A stretch of DNA of 64,000 nucleotides from Pseudogracilibacillus sp037072025 (GTDB lineage Bacteria > Bacillota > Bacilli > Bacillales > Amphibacillaceae): contig NZ_JAXHDD010000003.1 in NCBI RefSeq assembly GCF_037072025.1, positions 62,001 through 126,000 on the forward strand, written 5' to 3'. The translations under genes were made by a program, and so were the position numbers. Position 1 is the stretch's first letter. Each line of letters starts with the position of its first letter. The notes beneath the pieces are model-generated. The model was not told where the DNA came from. It saw only the letters and a list, made by a program, of their open reading frames with translations, and ran no database searches. This document shows, one piece after another, positions 45,491-53,555 of this stretch.

Positions 45491-46489
45491 ATGATAGTTA
45501 AAAAGGAGTGGATTATTTTCATTAGAGATCGAAAGAAGCCGATACCACTACAAAAGTTAGATGCTTCAATTCCAAGACTAGCTGTTAATGCTGATAAACT
45601 ATCGTACTTGCGCATGGAAGCTGCCAAAATGCAAAAAGGGTATAATGGTGAGCGGAAATTGGATTATCATCTGCGGAGTTTACCAGATACGTTTGCTGTG
45701 TTGAACGATGTCACGCTTACAATTTTTGGCAAGAAATTTCAAATTGATTCCCTTATCATCAGTGCATACGCTATCTACACCCCCGAAGTGAAAAGCTTTG
45801 AAGGAACTGTTACGTTCAATACGCTACTCAGACAATTTATTCAGAACAGTGGCAAAAAATTGCAAGGATACAAATATCCAATTTCCCAGGTTGAGACAAT
45901 CCATTTTCATTTATTGCGGTGGCTACAGCAACGAGGGCTCGCAGGTCTTCCTATCTATCATTTCATAGCTTTTTCCGAACAAAGCACGATCATAAATGTG
46001 CAAGGAGATGAGAGGGCGTTAAGTAACGTCGTTTCTTATGTGGACGAAATTCCGGTGCGTGTGATGAAGAAGGATGCAGAAGTTGCAAAGGAGAGCGCTT
46101 CGAACAATAACTTGAAAAATCGTGTGATCAGCACAATTATGCGCGAGTGTGAAGAGTTTGATTATGATATTTTTGAGAGATTTGGCTTCAGTTTGAGTGA
46201 CATCCAGCCTGGTGTCCACTGTCCTGAGTGTGGGAAACTGGGAATGGTACGGTCGCATGGGAAATGGCATTGCCTAGGATGCGGTGCTTATTCGAAAGAT
46301 GCGCATAAAAAGGCGCTTTATGATTACTCATTACTTTTTTCACCGAAGATTACGAATGAAGAATGCAGGAAGTTTTTATTATTAAAATCTAGATTCATAG
46401 CACGAAAAATGTTACAAGACTCACATTTTTCTTTAAAAAACAGGTCTAAAGTATGGATAAACAAAAATCAATTGAAAAACTTAATTTAG
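45491..46489 (+). CDS. NERD-domain protein with C-terminal zinc ribbon
   Basis: About 332 residues. The nuclease-related (NERD) domain covers roughly residues 40-155: GYNGERKLDYHLRSLPDTFA, LTIFGKKFQIDSLIIS (the conserved Asp) and YTPEVKSFEGTV (acidic/Lys pair). Near residue 245 a zinc ribbon follows (HCPECGKLGMVRSHGKWHCL then GCG). ATG 45491 is the first standard start; an AAGGAG site at 45502 suggests translation may begin a little later, at a non-ATG codon near RDRKKPIPL. NERD proteins are thought to act on DNA. The GGCACAT array 2 starts about 20 bases after its stop. Confidence 0.75.
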   Translation: MIVKKEWIIFIRDRKKPIPLQKLDASIPRLAVNADKLSYLRMEAAKMQKGYNGERKLDYHLRSLPDTFAVLNDVTLTIFGKKFQIDSLIISAYAIYTPEVKSFEGTVTFNTLLRQFIQNSGKKLQGYKYPISQVETIHFHLLRWLQQRGLAGLPIYHFIAFSEQSTIINVQGDERALSNVVSYVDEIPVRVMKKDAEVAKESASNNNLKNRVISTIMRECEEFDYDIFERFGFSLSDIQPGVHCPECGKLGMVRSHGKWHCLGCGAYSKDAHKKALYDYSLLFSPKITNEECRKFLLLKSRFIARKMLQDSHFSLKNRSKVWINKNQLKNLI

Positions 46490-46504
46490 AGTAGCGCATT
46501 TCTC

Positions 46505-47125
46505 TCAGATTTGGCACATGTTTCGTGAAACAGGCACATTGTTCTCGATTTTGGCACATCTTTCGTGAAACAGGCACATTCCTCTAGGATTTGGCACATC
46601 TTTCGTGAAACAGGCACATTTCTCTCAGATTTGGCACATATTTCGTAAAACAGGCACATTGTTCTCGATTTTGGCACATCTTTCGTAAAACAGGCACATT
46701 CCTTCAGGATTTGGCACATGTTTTGTAAAACAGGCACATTCTTCTCGATTTTGGCACATCTTTCGTAAAACAGGCACATTGTTCTCGATTTTGGCACATC
46801 TTTCGTGAAACAGGCACATTCCTTCAGGATTTGGCACATGTTTTGTAAAATAGGCACATTCCTCTCAGATTTGGCACATCTTTCGTAAAACAGGCACATT
46901 CCTTCAGGGTTTGGCACATGTTTCATAAAACAGGCACATTTCTCTCAGATTTGGCACATCTTTCGTGAAACAGGCGCATTCTTTCAGGATTTGGCACATC
47001 TTTCGTAAAACAGGCACATTCTTTCAGGATTTGGCGCATGTTTTGTAAAACAGGCACATTTCTCTCAGATTTGGCACATCATTCGTGAAACGGGCACATT
47101 CTTTCAGGGTTTGGCGCATCTTTCC
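46505..47125 (+). repeat. GGCACAT tandem array 2 (about 30 sites, 20-bp period, 40-bp composite unit)
   Basis: TTTGGCACATCTTTCGTAAA alternates with ACAGGCACATTCTTTCAGGA, so GGCACAT recurs every 20 bases and the full unit is 40 bases. Sites are very conserved (rarely GGCGCAT); spacers vary more, switching between TTCTCGATT, CTCTCAGAT and CTTCAGGAT types. It starts right after the NERD gene and ends shortly before the tusA/tsuA terminator. Long Cys-rich frames on the minus strand are repeat artefacts. Confidence 0.9.
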
Positions 47126-47171
47126 GAAAAAATTGGTGAATTGTTCAATTTCACAACGAATTTTAATCATA

Positions 47172-47202
47172 TAAAAAAGGACTTCTTTCCAAAGAAGTCC
47201 TT
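47172..47202 (-). terminator. rho-independent terminator after tusA
   Basis: AAGGACTTCTTT, two-base loop, AAAGAAGTCCTT, with an A6 run on the plus strand that gives the T run for minus-strand transcripts. Confidence 0.85.
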
Positions 47203-47214
47203 CCCTACGCTACT

Positions 47215-47439
47215 TTATGCTTTTTTGACTGTAATTGTCCAAGCGGCGGTGTCGGTTTGTTCGAAGTTGGTGACTTCGTGTCCGGATTCTGCTGCCCAGC
47301 GTGGGATGCTTTCGGTTGCTTGGGTGCAGTCGAATTCGATGACGAGTTTATCGCCGCTATTAATTTCTTCGATACCTTTTTTCGCTTCTACTAATGGGAA
47401 TGGGCAAACTTGGCCCATCACTTCTAATTTTTTCTGCAT
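47215..47439 (-). CDS. TusA/SirA-family sulfur carrier protein
   Basis: 74 residues with the TusA motif GQVCPFPLVEAKK (CPxP, sulfur-carrying Cys near residue 11). GGAGG lies nine bases before ATG 47439; a TTG six bases earlier is too close to it. It is 21 bp after a YeeE/YedE transporter gene, the known TsuA-TsuB pairing in which the TusA-like protein takes sulfur from imported thiosulfate. Confidence 0.88.
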   Translation of the reverse strand: MQKKLEVMGQVCPFPLVEAKKGIEEINSGDKLVIEFDCTQATESIPRWAAESGHEVTNFEQTDTAAWTITVKKA

Positions 47440-47460
47440 GATCAAAAACCTCCTTTTAAA

Positions 47461-48555
47461 TTATGCGGTAACAGCTTCTTTAGCAACGGCACCTTTTTTC
47501 TTCGTTTGTGGACGGATAAATACGAAATATGATGCCGTCCAAGTGCCGAGCATTATAAATAGTAAGGATACCCAACCTTGCCATGTCATCATCGCAGTCA
47601 TCACAAGACCATTTCCGATTGAACATCCACCAGCGAGGCTTGCGCCGAATCCCATTAAGTTTCCACCTAGAAAACTTGTCATTCCTGTTTTGGCATCAGG
47701 CATTCTGAAGCGGAATTCGCGGCTTCCTTTTGCGGCGAGATAAGATCCAAGTAAAATTCCTAGCACTAAAAAGACGCCCCAATTAATAAAAGACATATCC
47801 CCACTGATTGCAAATTGCAAGATGTTCGCAGATGGCGCAGTAATCCCAAGACCAAACATTCTCCCCGTTGCAGCGCTGAGCGGCCAAGCAAGGATGGCGA
47901 TCAACCCAACAAGAACGGCTGTTACAAAAGGATGCCATCTTTTTTCAAATAAAATATGCGCAAGACCAGTACGGCGCGGTTTCATGGACGGAATTGCTAC
48001 TTTTGGCTTTTTCATTTCTTTATAAACGACAAAACCGACGATGGAAACAAATAAAATGATTAAAACACCGACCGGTATTCCTGTACTTTCCGCAATGGAA
48101 TTTGTTGGTGCTTCCACTTTTTTAAGTGAAGCATCCACCGGAGCCAACACGCCAGTTCTCATGACTGCGCTCATAAACATATAGCCAAAAAGGGCGATCC
48201 AACTCCCAAGTAACCCTTCACCAGCACGATACCACGTCCCAGTCGCACATCCACCGGCAAAAATTATTCCAATTCCAAAGAGGAAAGAACCAATTATGAC
48301 TGCGAGCCACGAAAAACTTCCCGCGAAAAACTCAATTACCCCAAAGTGTATAAGCGAAAAAACGCCAACACTTTGGACGGCAATGGCTACCAAAAGTGCA
48401 TAAAACATACGATTATCTTTAGCGATATACATATCGCGAAATCCACCAGTTAAACAAAAGCGACCTCTCTGCATCACAAAACCTAGAAGTCCTCCACATA
48501 AAAGTCCAGTTAAAATCATGTAGACCATTTTATATAAATCACTCTTTTTATTCAT
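47461..48555 (-). CDS. tsuA: YeeE/YedE (TsuA) family thiosulfate transporter
   Basis: 364 residues, about nine to ten membrane segments, with the three cysteine motifs of TsuA: QRGRFCLTGGFRDMY near residue 29, GGCATGTWYRAGEGL near 102 and LAGGCSIGNGLVM near 315. In the known structure these cysteines relay thiosulfate through the membrane. Paired with a TusA-like gene. The ribosome site before ATG 48555 is weak; an in-frame ATG nine codons later is possible. Confidence 0.87.
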   Translation of the reverse strand: MNKKSDLYKMVYMILTGLLCGGLLGFVMQRGRFCLTGGFRDMYIAKDNRMFYALLVAIAVQSVGVFSLIHFGVIEFFAGSFSWLAVIIGSFLFGIGIIFAGGCATGTWYRAGEGLLGSWIALFGYMFMSAVMRTGVLAPVDASLKKVEAPTNSIAESTGIPVGVLIILFVSIVGFVVYKEMKKPKVAIPSMKPRRTGLAHILFEKRWHPFVTAVLVGLIAILAWPLSAATGRMFGLGITAPSANILQFAISGDMSFINWGVFLVLGILLGSYLAAKGSREFRFRMPDAKTGMTSFLGGNLMGFGASLAGGCSIGNGLVMTAMMTWQGWVSLLFIMLGTWTASYFVFIRPQTKKKGAVAKEAVTA

Positions 48556-48683
48556 AGTAACTTGATAAGAATTATAAGGTAAGAAGTGAATTATGTCAAC
48601 ACTAAAAAGAAGGTAAAAAACTCTTTAATTTTCTCGTAAACTTCGATAAAATATTGCTAGACTCTACAATAGGGGATGACATA

Positions 48684-49907
48684 TTGAGAAAAATTTCTAT
48701 AATTCTAGCAACACTTTTCCTCCTCGTTCCTGCGACAATCAATGCGCAAAAGGCGGAAACTGCATATACCGATTATTCGATTACGCTTGAAGAAGCGGTT
48801 GACATACAACTTAATAAGGCATCGAATCCAATTACCGATATTTACCGCAATGACCCGGCATATATAGCGACGAACGATGTCAAATTCACTGGACCAAATG
48901 AAATTAATGCACTAACCGTAAACATACGAACAGAACCTACGTTAGATTCGAAAGTTGCGTTTCAATTTATAAAAACAACGCCCGTTAATATTAATAAAGT
49001 CGTACAAGGAGACGAGTATGAAGATAGCCCACTTTGGTATGAAATTTACTATAAAACGGATACATATTATATTCATTCAAATCTAGTAGATGTACAGCAA
49101 ATCAAAACTGCTAGAGACACAAATATTCACGCAGGTCCTAGCAAAAATAACCACGAATATGGTACCATCCAAAAAGGGGAGACACTCACAATTGCCAACC
49201 TCGATGTGAATTGGATAGAAGTTTTTTTCGATGGCTGGCGCAGACCGAAGCCGGGTGACATTAAAAAGATCCTCGATCCAAACGATGAGGAAAATATATT
49301 CCAACATATTCGGCTTGATGAATCAATCGGTGTCACGGAAGAAGACTTGAACCTTGTTCTTGAAGATCGGGGAATCTTGGAAGGTCGTGCACAAGCATTT
49401 ATTGACGGAGGCAAAAAACACGGCCTCAATGAAGCATATTTGATCGCCCATGCACTGCATGAAACAGGGCAAGGCACATCCGAGCTTGCAAATGGGATTG
49501 AAGTTGGGTTAAACAAGAAAGGCAAGCCAACGGTCGTCACGCCTAAAAACGAAAAAAAATTGAAGGAAATTAAAACGACTTACAATATGTATGGCATCGG
49601 CGCAGCAGACAGTTGCCCGCTCAAATGTGGTGCCATAACCGCATATGAAAATAAATGGTTCACCCCGGAAAAAGCGATTGAAGAAGGTGCCGAGTGGATC
49701 GGAAAAGACTACATTTACAATGAATTTGAACAAAACACGCTCTACAAAATGAAATGGAATCCGAAAATGGGTGAGGGCTATTACTGGAAACAATACGCCA
49801 CCGACATCGGCTGGGCGGAAAAACAGACAAAGCAAATAAAAGAAATTTATGAGCAGCTGAAAAATCCAACCTATCATTATGATATACCTGCATATAAGGA
49901 AGGATAG
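48684..49907 (+). CDS. secreted N-acetylglucosaminidase (LytG/LytD type, GH73) with SH3-like domains
   Basis: About 407 residues from TTG 48684 (AGGGGATGA ribosome site); the frame is open from 48654. Signal peptide LRKISIILATLFLLVPATIN-A, two SH3-like segments (INALTVNIRTEPTLDSKVAF; ARDTNIHAGPSKNNHEYGTI), and a C-terminal glucosaminidase with LIAHALHETGQGTSELANG, whose Glu is the catalytic acid of the family, and TTYNMYGIGAADSCPLKCGA. It should cut the glycan strands of the wall. Confidence 0.85.
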   Translation: MRKISIILATLFLLVPATINAQKAETAYTDYSITLEEAVDIQLNKASNPITDIYRNDPAYIATNDVKFTGPNEINALTVNIRTEPTLDSKVAFQFIKTTPVNINKVVQGDEYEDSPLWYEIYYKTDTYYIHSNLVDVQQIKTARDTNIHAGPSKNNHEYGTIQKGETLTIANLDVNWIEVFFDGWRRPKPGDIKKILDPNDEENIFQHIRLDESIGVTEEDLNLVLEDRGILEGRAQAFIDGGKKHGLNEAYLIAHALHETGQGTSELANGIEVGLNKKGKPTVVTPKNEKKLKEIKTTYNMYGIGAADSCPLKCGAITAYENKWFTPEKAIEEGAEWIGKDYIYNEFEQNTLYKMKWNPKMGEGYYWKQYATDIGWAEKQTKQIKEIYEQLKNPTYHYDIPAYKEG

Positions 49908-49960
49908 GCGGCACTATCAGGAAGTCCCATTTGGCAACTTTAAGCTGAATGGGTTTATTT

Positions 49961-50244
49961 TGGCAGATAAGAAATCAGCATAGCCTAGCATTCGCAGAAG
50001 CCACCAGCTATCATGAAAAAGGTTTGTTTTCATACAAAAGTATAAATCCTTTCTTACTGCTCTCTGACTAAAAGCGCGACCTCCTGGGACTGGGATGCGC
50101 TTACTCGTCCCATCGAAGAGCATTTGCACTTTCGTTCGTCCCACCGAAAAGCGTTTGTCTCAGGCGCCAGTACTAGCACGTTCTGTGCGTCGTAAGCGTA
50201 ACTAAGGCATTCACCGTTAGGCTTGGCGAATGCCGAGTTTTCTA
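49961..50244 (+). repeat. dispersed repeat DR-A, copy 5 (near complete)
   Basis: It begins TGGCAGATAAGAAATCAGCA and contains AAGCCACCAGCTATCATGAA, CATACAAAAGTATAAATCC, CGTCCCATCGAAGAGCATTT, GGCGCCAGTACTAGCACG and ends GCCGAGTTTTCTAA, matching copy 1 and copy 7 throughout. It fills the gap between the glucosaminidase and the second Rpn locus. Confidence 0.8.
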
Positions 50245-50255
50245 ATTAATCCGCC

Positions 50256-50480
50256 TCATTTTTCTAACTGCTTCTGCAACTTTTTTATTTCATCTAAACT
50301 TAGTTTAGTTGCTTCCACTATCAGATCAATGTCTAATCCTTTCTTCAACAATTCCAAAGCAACCTCTTTCTTACCACGCTCTAATCCTTCTTCCAAACCT
50401 TTTTTCTTACCTCGCTCCTCATAAGATATAGGGATTTCTAAAATTTCATCCGCTTCATCTAAGCGTCTCGCTTCATCCAT
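50256..50480 (-). CDS. free-standing Rpn C-terminal cistron, locus 2 (RpnS-like putative antitoxin)
   Basis: 74 residues, the same length as the internal product of the Rpn gene upstream and differing from it at only four positions (residues 2, 43, 51 and 54). GGGGAGGAGGAAAG lies 6-8 bases before ATG 50480, the same ribosome site that precedes the internal start in the full gene. It has no nuclease motif. The duplicated block runs from this site through the stop and a following GGCGGATT, so exactly one translation unit was copied. Confidence 0.7.
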   Translation of the reverse strand: MDEARRLDEADEILEIPISYEERGKKKGLEEGLERGKKEVALELLKKGLDIDLIVEATKLSLDEIKKLQKQLEK

Positions 50481-50525
50481 AAATCTTTCCTCCTCCCCTT
50501 TCATCATTTAGATTTAAAATCCGCC

Positions 50526-50750
50526 TCATTTTTCTAATTGCTTCTGCAACTTTTTTATTTCATCTAAACTTAGTTTAGTTGCCTCCATAATCAGATAAAT
50601 ATCTAATCCTTTTTTCAACAGTTTCAATGCAACTTCTTTCTTACCACGCTCTAATCCTTCTTCCAAGCCTTTTTTCTTACCTCGCTCCTCATAAGATATA
50701 GGGATTTCTAAAATTTCATCCGCTTCATCTAATCGTCTCGCTTCTTCCAT
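50526..50750 (-). CDS. internal cistron of Rpn locus 2 (RpnS-like small protein)
   Basis: GAGGAGGAAAG lies about 5-8 bases before the in-frame ATG 50750. Product of 74 residues (MEEARRLDEADEILEIPISY onward), matching the separate downstream copy. Predicted by analogy with the E. coli intragenic antitoxin. Confidence 0.6.
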   Translation of the reverse strand: MEEARRLDEADEILEIPISYEERGKKKGLEEGLERGKKEVALKLLKKGLDIYLIMEATKLSLDEIKKLQKQLEK

Positions 50751-51431
50751 AAATCTTTCCTCCTCTTCATCATTCAAACTTAAATATGACTCAAAAAATC
50801 CGTACAACAATCGCTGTTTTGCAGGATCGACTCGCAAACGGACAAGCATCCGTAAAAATTCAATTTTAACTTGAATGCGCTCCTCCTCAGAATACCCCAT
50901 CTTACTAAGTAGGGCCGCTGCGGCTGGGTTATCTTTCTTAATATATTCTCGCCAATTTTGTTTCCTTAAATGCAGTGCAAAATAATTGAACTTTAAAATA
51001 TTTTTATCTAAAAAATGAATATTAAATTGACTTAAGTCCCAGTTTTCTTTATAACTATAAACAGCAATTGGGATAATTGGTTTACGGAATTTATGATATA
51101 ACAAACTGAAATATTGAAACATCCGTTCATGAAAATTGGTTTGCACGGAGCTTTGGGGTTCAATATGAATAATGATAAGCGACTCTTCTGCTATTATTCT
51201 AGCTTGGACAATAATATCAAGGCGTCTTACATCACCGTCTATTAAGTCAGTAAAAAATTCTTCGGATAATTGCACAGTGGATTGAAAGTCGATTTGTTTA
51301 TGTATCTCCGGAAAAAATGCTTCCAAAAACTCTTCGAAAAAAGTGTGAATTAGTTGTTTGAACAATTGATCATGTTTTGTATATTGTGAGGAACTTTCCC
51401 TAACCAAATTCGGGAAAATTGATATGCTCAT
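50526..51431 (-). CDS. Rpn family recombination-promoting nuclease / putative transposase, locus 2
   Basis: 301 residues. PD-(D/E)XK core with Asp in GDVRRLDIIVQARI (near residue 72) and E-x-Q in IHIEPQSSVQTNFHERM (near 91-93), then KFRKPIIPIAVYSYKENW and KKDNPAAAALLSKMGYSEEE. The C-terminal tail has only two tetrapeptide repeats (GLEEGLERG). Start MSISIFPN with TAGGGTGTG upstream. It is paralogous to 43639-44640, differing mainly in the repeat number of the tail. Internal start at 50750 (separate entry). Confidence 0.85.
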   Translation of the reverse strand: MSISIFPNLVRESSSQYTKHDQLFKQLIHTFFEEFLEAFFPEIHKQIDFQSTVQLSEEFFTDLIDGDVRRLDIIVQARIIAEESLIIIHIEPQSSVQTNFHERMFQYFSLLYHKFRKPIIPIAVYSYKENWDLSQFNIHFLDKNILKFNYFALHLRKQNWREYIKKDNPAAAALLSKMGYSEEERIQVKIEFLRMLVRLRVDPAKQRLLYGFFESYLSLNDEEEERFMEEARRLDEADEILEIPISYEERGKKKGLEEGLERGKKEVALKLLKKGLDIYLIMEATKLSLDEIKKLQKQLEK

Positions 51432-51884
51432 TATAACACACCCTAAATAAGTAATGGATGAGTATCATGATGAAGATCTATTTTAAGTATACACCAAAAC
51501 CGGAATACGAACAAGTGTTTTATTTATTTTTTTAAAAAAATTACTCCAGTAATGTTTTTATATCCCACGGAGAAATGGATTTTATGCCATAGTTACGTAA
51601 CTCTCCCACTAGAGGTAACCTCACGTCCGGCATCTCCTTCACGCCTCATAGGTAATATCACCCCTATCACCAGACTTTAATCCTACATCCACTCTGTCAA
51701 CAACTAATCCCTTTTATTCATCTTTTGATCCGACAAAATAAACCGACAGTTTTAGACAACATCATCTATTTTTATTTGCTAGTTTATCAATAAGGATAGA
51801 AAGCGACGAAAAATAGTAATATAACGATAAGTATACTAGCGATTAATTAAAAATTTACTAGATTACTGGAGATGATCCGTCAAA
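51432..51884. other. intergenic stretch with no recognised feature
   Basis: About 450 bp between the second Rpn locus and sipW. On the minus strand a short frame (about 51540-51640, MPDVRLPLVGELRNYGIK then SISPWDIKTLLE) looks protein-like but is only about 30 codons long with no family I know. The sipW promoter should lie near 51800-51860. Confidence 0.3.
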
Positions 51885-52451
51885 ATGTGGAGAAAGTTGC
51901 TAAAAATAATCAACCAACTCGTAACAACCTTATTAACTATTACACTTCTAATCACTTTATTTCTCGTTATCTCATCAAAAATCACTGGAAAAGATGCGAA
52001 TCTATTTGGCTATCAAATAAAAACTGTCCTTTCAGGTTCAATGGAGCCCGAGATGGAAACAGGGTCGATCATTTTTATAGAAACTGAGGGAGATACAACC
52101 CAATTTCAAGAAAATGATGTGATTACCTTTTTAACAGAAGAAAACACAACGGTTACGCACCGGATTACGGAAGTGATTGAGGGTGGGGAGCAATACATGA
52201 CAAAAGGGGATGCGAATGAAGCTGTCGATCCCCAACCGGTGTTTGCTGAAAATATAGTCGGAACATATACAGGGATTTCCATTCCGTATGCCGGATACGT
52301 ACTTAGTTTCGCCACTTCCAAGCAAGGGGCAGCTCTACTATTAATCGTTCCCGGAATTCTTTTACTCATCAACTCATTCATTATTATTTGGCGAGTGGTC
52401 CAATACGTGCAAAATGATAAACAAAAAAATATAAAGGAGGTGAACCTCTAG
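51885..52451 (+). CDS. sipW: SipW-type signal peptidase I
   Basis: 188 residues, an N-terminal and a C-terminal membrane segment, nucleophile Ser in TVLSGSMEPEMETGS (near residue 49) and THRITEV (near 90), where His replaces the usual Lys. This Ser-His dyad marks the ER-type/SipW class. Upstream GGAGATG serves as the ribosome site. In Bacillus SipW processes TasA/CalY matrix proteins; the calY gene is two genes downstream in the same operon. Confidence 0.92.
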   Translation: MWRKLLKIINQLVTTLLTITLLITLFLVISSKITGKDANLFGYQIKTVLSGSMEPEMETGSIIFIETEGDTTQFQENDVITFLTEENTTVTHRITEVIEGGEQYMTKGDANEAVDPQPVFAENIVGTYTGISIPYAGYVLSFATSKQGAALLLIVPGILLLINSFIIIWRVVQYVQNDKQKNIKEVNL

Positions 52452-52488
52452 AAGTATTTTTTAATTTATAGGGGGGACAAATTTTTCA

Positions 52489-52893
52489 ATGAACATCAAA
52501 CAGCGAATCACTTTTATTTTTGCCATTTTCACCGTAGCTGCACTTCTAAGCGGTTTTTCATCAGTCGATGAAGGTGTTTCAACGCAAAGGATAACAACCG
52601 GTGACTTCAAAGCAGATATTAAAATAATGCAAGGTGCCGTTGAAAGGGCAGCCGCAAGTGGTGATATTAGAAACGAAGCAACCACAAGGAACTTACAACT
52701 ACAGCTAACGACAATTGATTTTTATCTCGATCAGGGAAATACAGGTAAGGCACTACAACAACTGCGTCAATACGAAGTACTGCTCGAGCATCATCAATAT
52801 AGCGGAAATATCGAAAGAACGAGAGGAATAATGATTCGTAAAATAACTAGAGTCTTGGCTTGGGATTGGGAAACAATCCTCGAAAATCAATGA
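52489..52893 (+). CDS. secreted FIMAH-domain-like protein
   Basis: 134 residues: signal segment ITFIFAIFTVAALLSGFSS, then a mostly helical domain with IKIMQGAVERAAASGDIRN, LQLQLTTIDFYLDQGNTGKA and LQQLRQYEVLLE. This resembles the FIMAH domain found at the ends of Bacillus surface proteins. Between sipW and calY, it takes the place of tapA in the B. subtilis operon, but no TapA similarity is visible. AGGGGGG precedes ATG 52489. Confidence 0.6.
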   Translation: MNIKQRITFIFAIFTVAALLSGFSSVDEGVSTQRITTGDFKADIKIMQGAVERAAASGDIRNEATTRNLQLQLTTIDFYLDQGNTGKALQQLRQYEVLLEHHQYSGNIERTRGIMIRKITRVLAWDWETILENQ

Positions 52894-52920
52894 TTATGAA
52901 AAGAAGAAAGGAATGGAGAA

Positions 52921-53508
52921 ATGAATATAAAAAAACAAGTAACAATCGGAATGATGTCTGCAGTACTTGGAATCTTGTTAATAGCCGGAGGAACATTCGC
53001 GTTCTTTAGTGACAGTGAAACAAGTAATAATACATTCGCTGCCGGAACATTAGACCTTGAGATGAAACCGACCGCCTTAATCGATCTTGACAATATGAAA
53101 CCAGGCGACAGCATGATTCGCGACTTCGAGCTACATAATAATGGCACACTTGATATGAGTAAAGTAACGTTAGACACAGATTATAACGTCATTGACGCAA
53201 ATGGTGACAACACCGAAGACTTCGGTGCACATATCCAAGTCGAATTTTTATACAACGTCAACAATTTCGATGAAGTGATCTATGAAACAACCTTAGCCGA
53301 ATTAAAAAATATGTCACCAGAAGCAGTTAGCAAAAATATTTTCTATCCAGAACTAGGAGATGAAGGCCTACCAGCTGGAGAAACACATGATCTGATCGTC
53401 AAATTCGTCTTTCTCGATAACGGCGCCGACCAAAACCAATTCCAAGGCGATGCCCTCGAACTCGCATGGACATTCACCGCATACCAAAAAGACGGAGAAC
53501 AAAAATAA
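52921..53508 (+). CDS. calY: CalY/TasA family (camelysin, M73) matrix protein
   Basis: 195 residues. SipW-type signal (GMMSAVLGILLIAGGTFAFF) followed by SDSETSNNTFAAGTLDLEM, the camelysin/TasA signature. The mature part has FELHNNGTLDMSKVTLDTDY and ends LAWTFTAYQKDGEQK. It forms amyloid-like fibres of the biofilm matrix in Bacillus. Ends in a strong terminator at 53514-53540. Confidence 0.92.
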   Translation: MNIKKQVTIGMMSAVLGILLIAGGTFAFFSDSETSNNTFAAGTLDLEMKPTALIDLDNMKPGDSMIRDFELHNNGTLDMSKVTLDTDYNVIDANGDNTEDFGAHIQVEFLYNVNNFDEVIYETTLAELKNMSPEAVSKNIFYPELGDEGLPAGETHDLIVKFVFLDNGADQNQFQGDALELAWTFTAYQKDGEQK

Positions 53509-53513
53509 TCGGA

Positions 53514-53540
53514 AAACTCTAGCGTCCGCTAGAGTTTTTT
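53514..53540 (+). terminator. rho-independent terminator after calY
   Basis: AAACTCTAGCG, three-base loop, CGCTAGAGTTTTTT: perfect stem and T run six bases after the stop. Confidence 0.88.
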
Positions 53541-53555
53541 CATTCATTTCTCTCT

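Noticed and set aside
46486..46926. 146-residue Cys-rich protein on the minus strand of array 2
   Set aside because: The frame follows from a 20-bp (60-bp in-frame) repeat lacking stops. It has no ribosome site, breaks within the array and has no family resemblance. The same holds for frames in array 3 (53635-54302).
46505..47125. CRISPR array
   Set aside because: The spacers are two recurring types rather than unique sequences, the core is 7 bp and the period is 20 bp. No cas genes are near. The same applies to the arrays at 9.2, 21.3 and 53.6 kb.
46505..47125. Row of sigma-54 promoters (TTGGCAC resembles a -24 element)
   Set aside because: The -12 position lacks the needed GC (TTTCGT or TTTGTA instead of TTGC), and no gene starts downstream on the same strand.
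51540..51650. Short minus-strand frame ending SISPWDIKTLLE
   Set aside because: About 30 codons, no clear ribosome site and no known family. Noted only within the intergenic entry.
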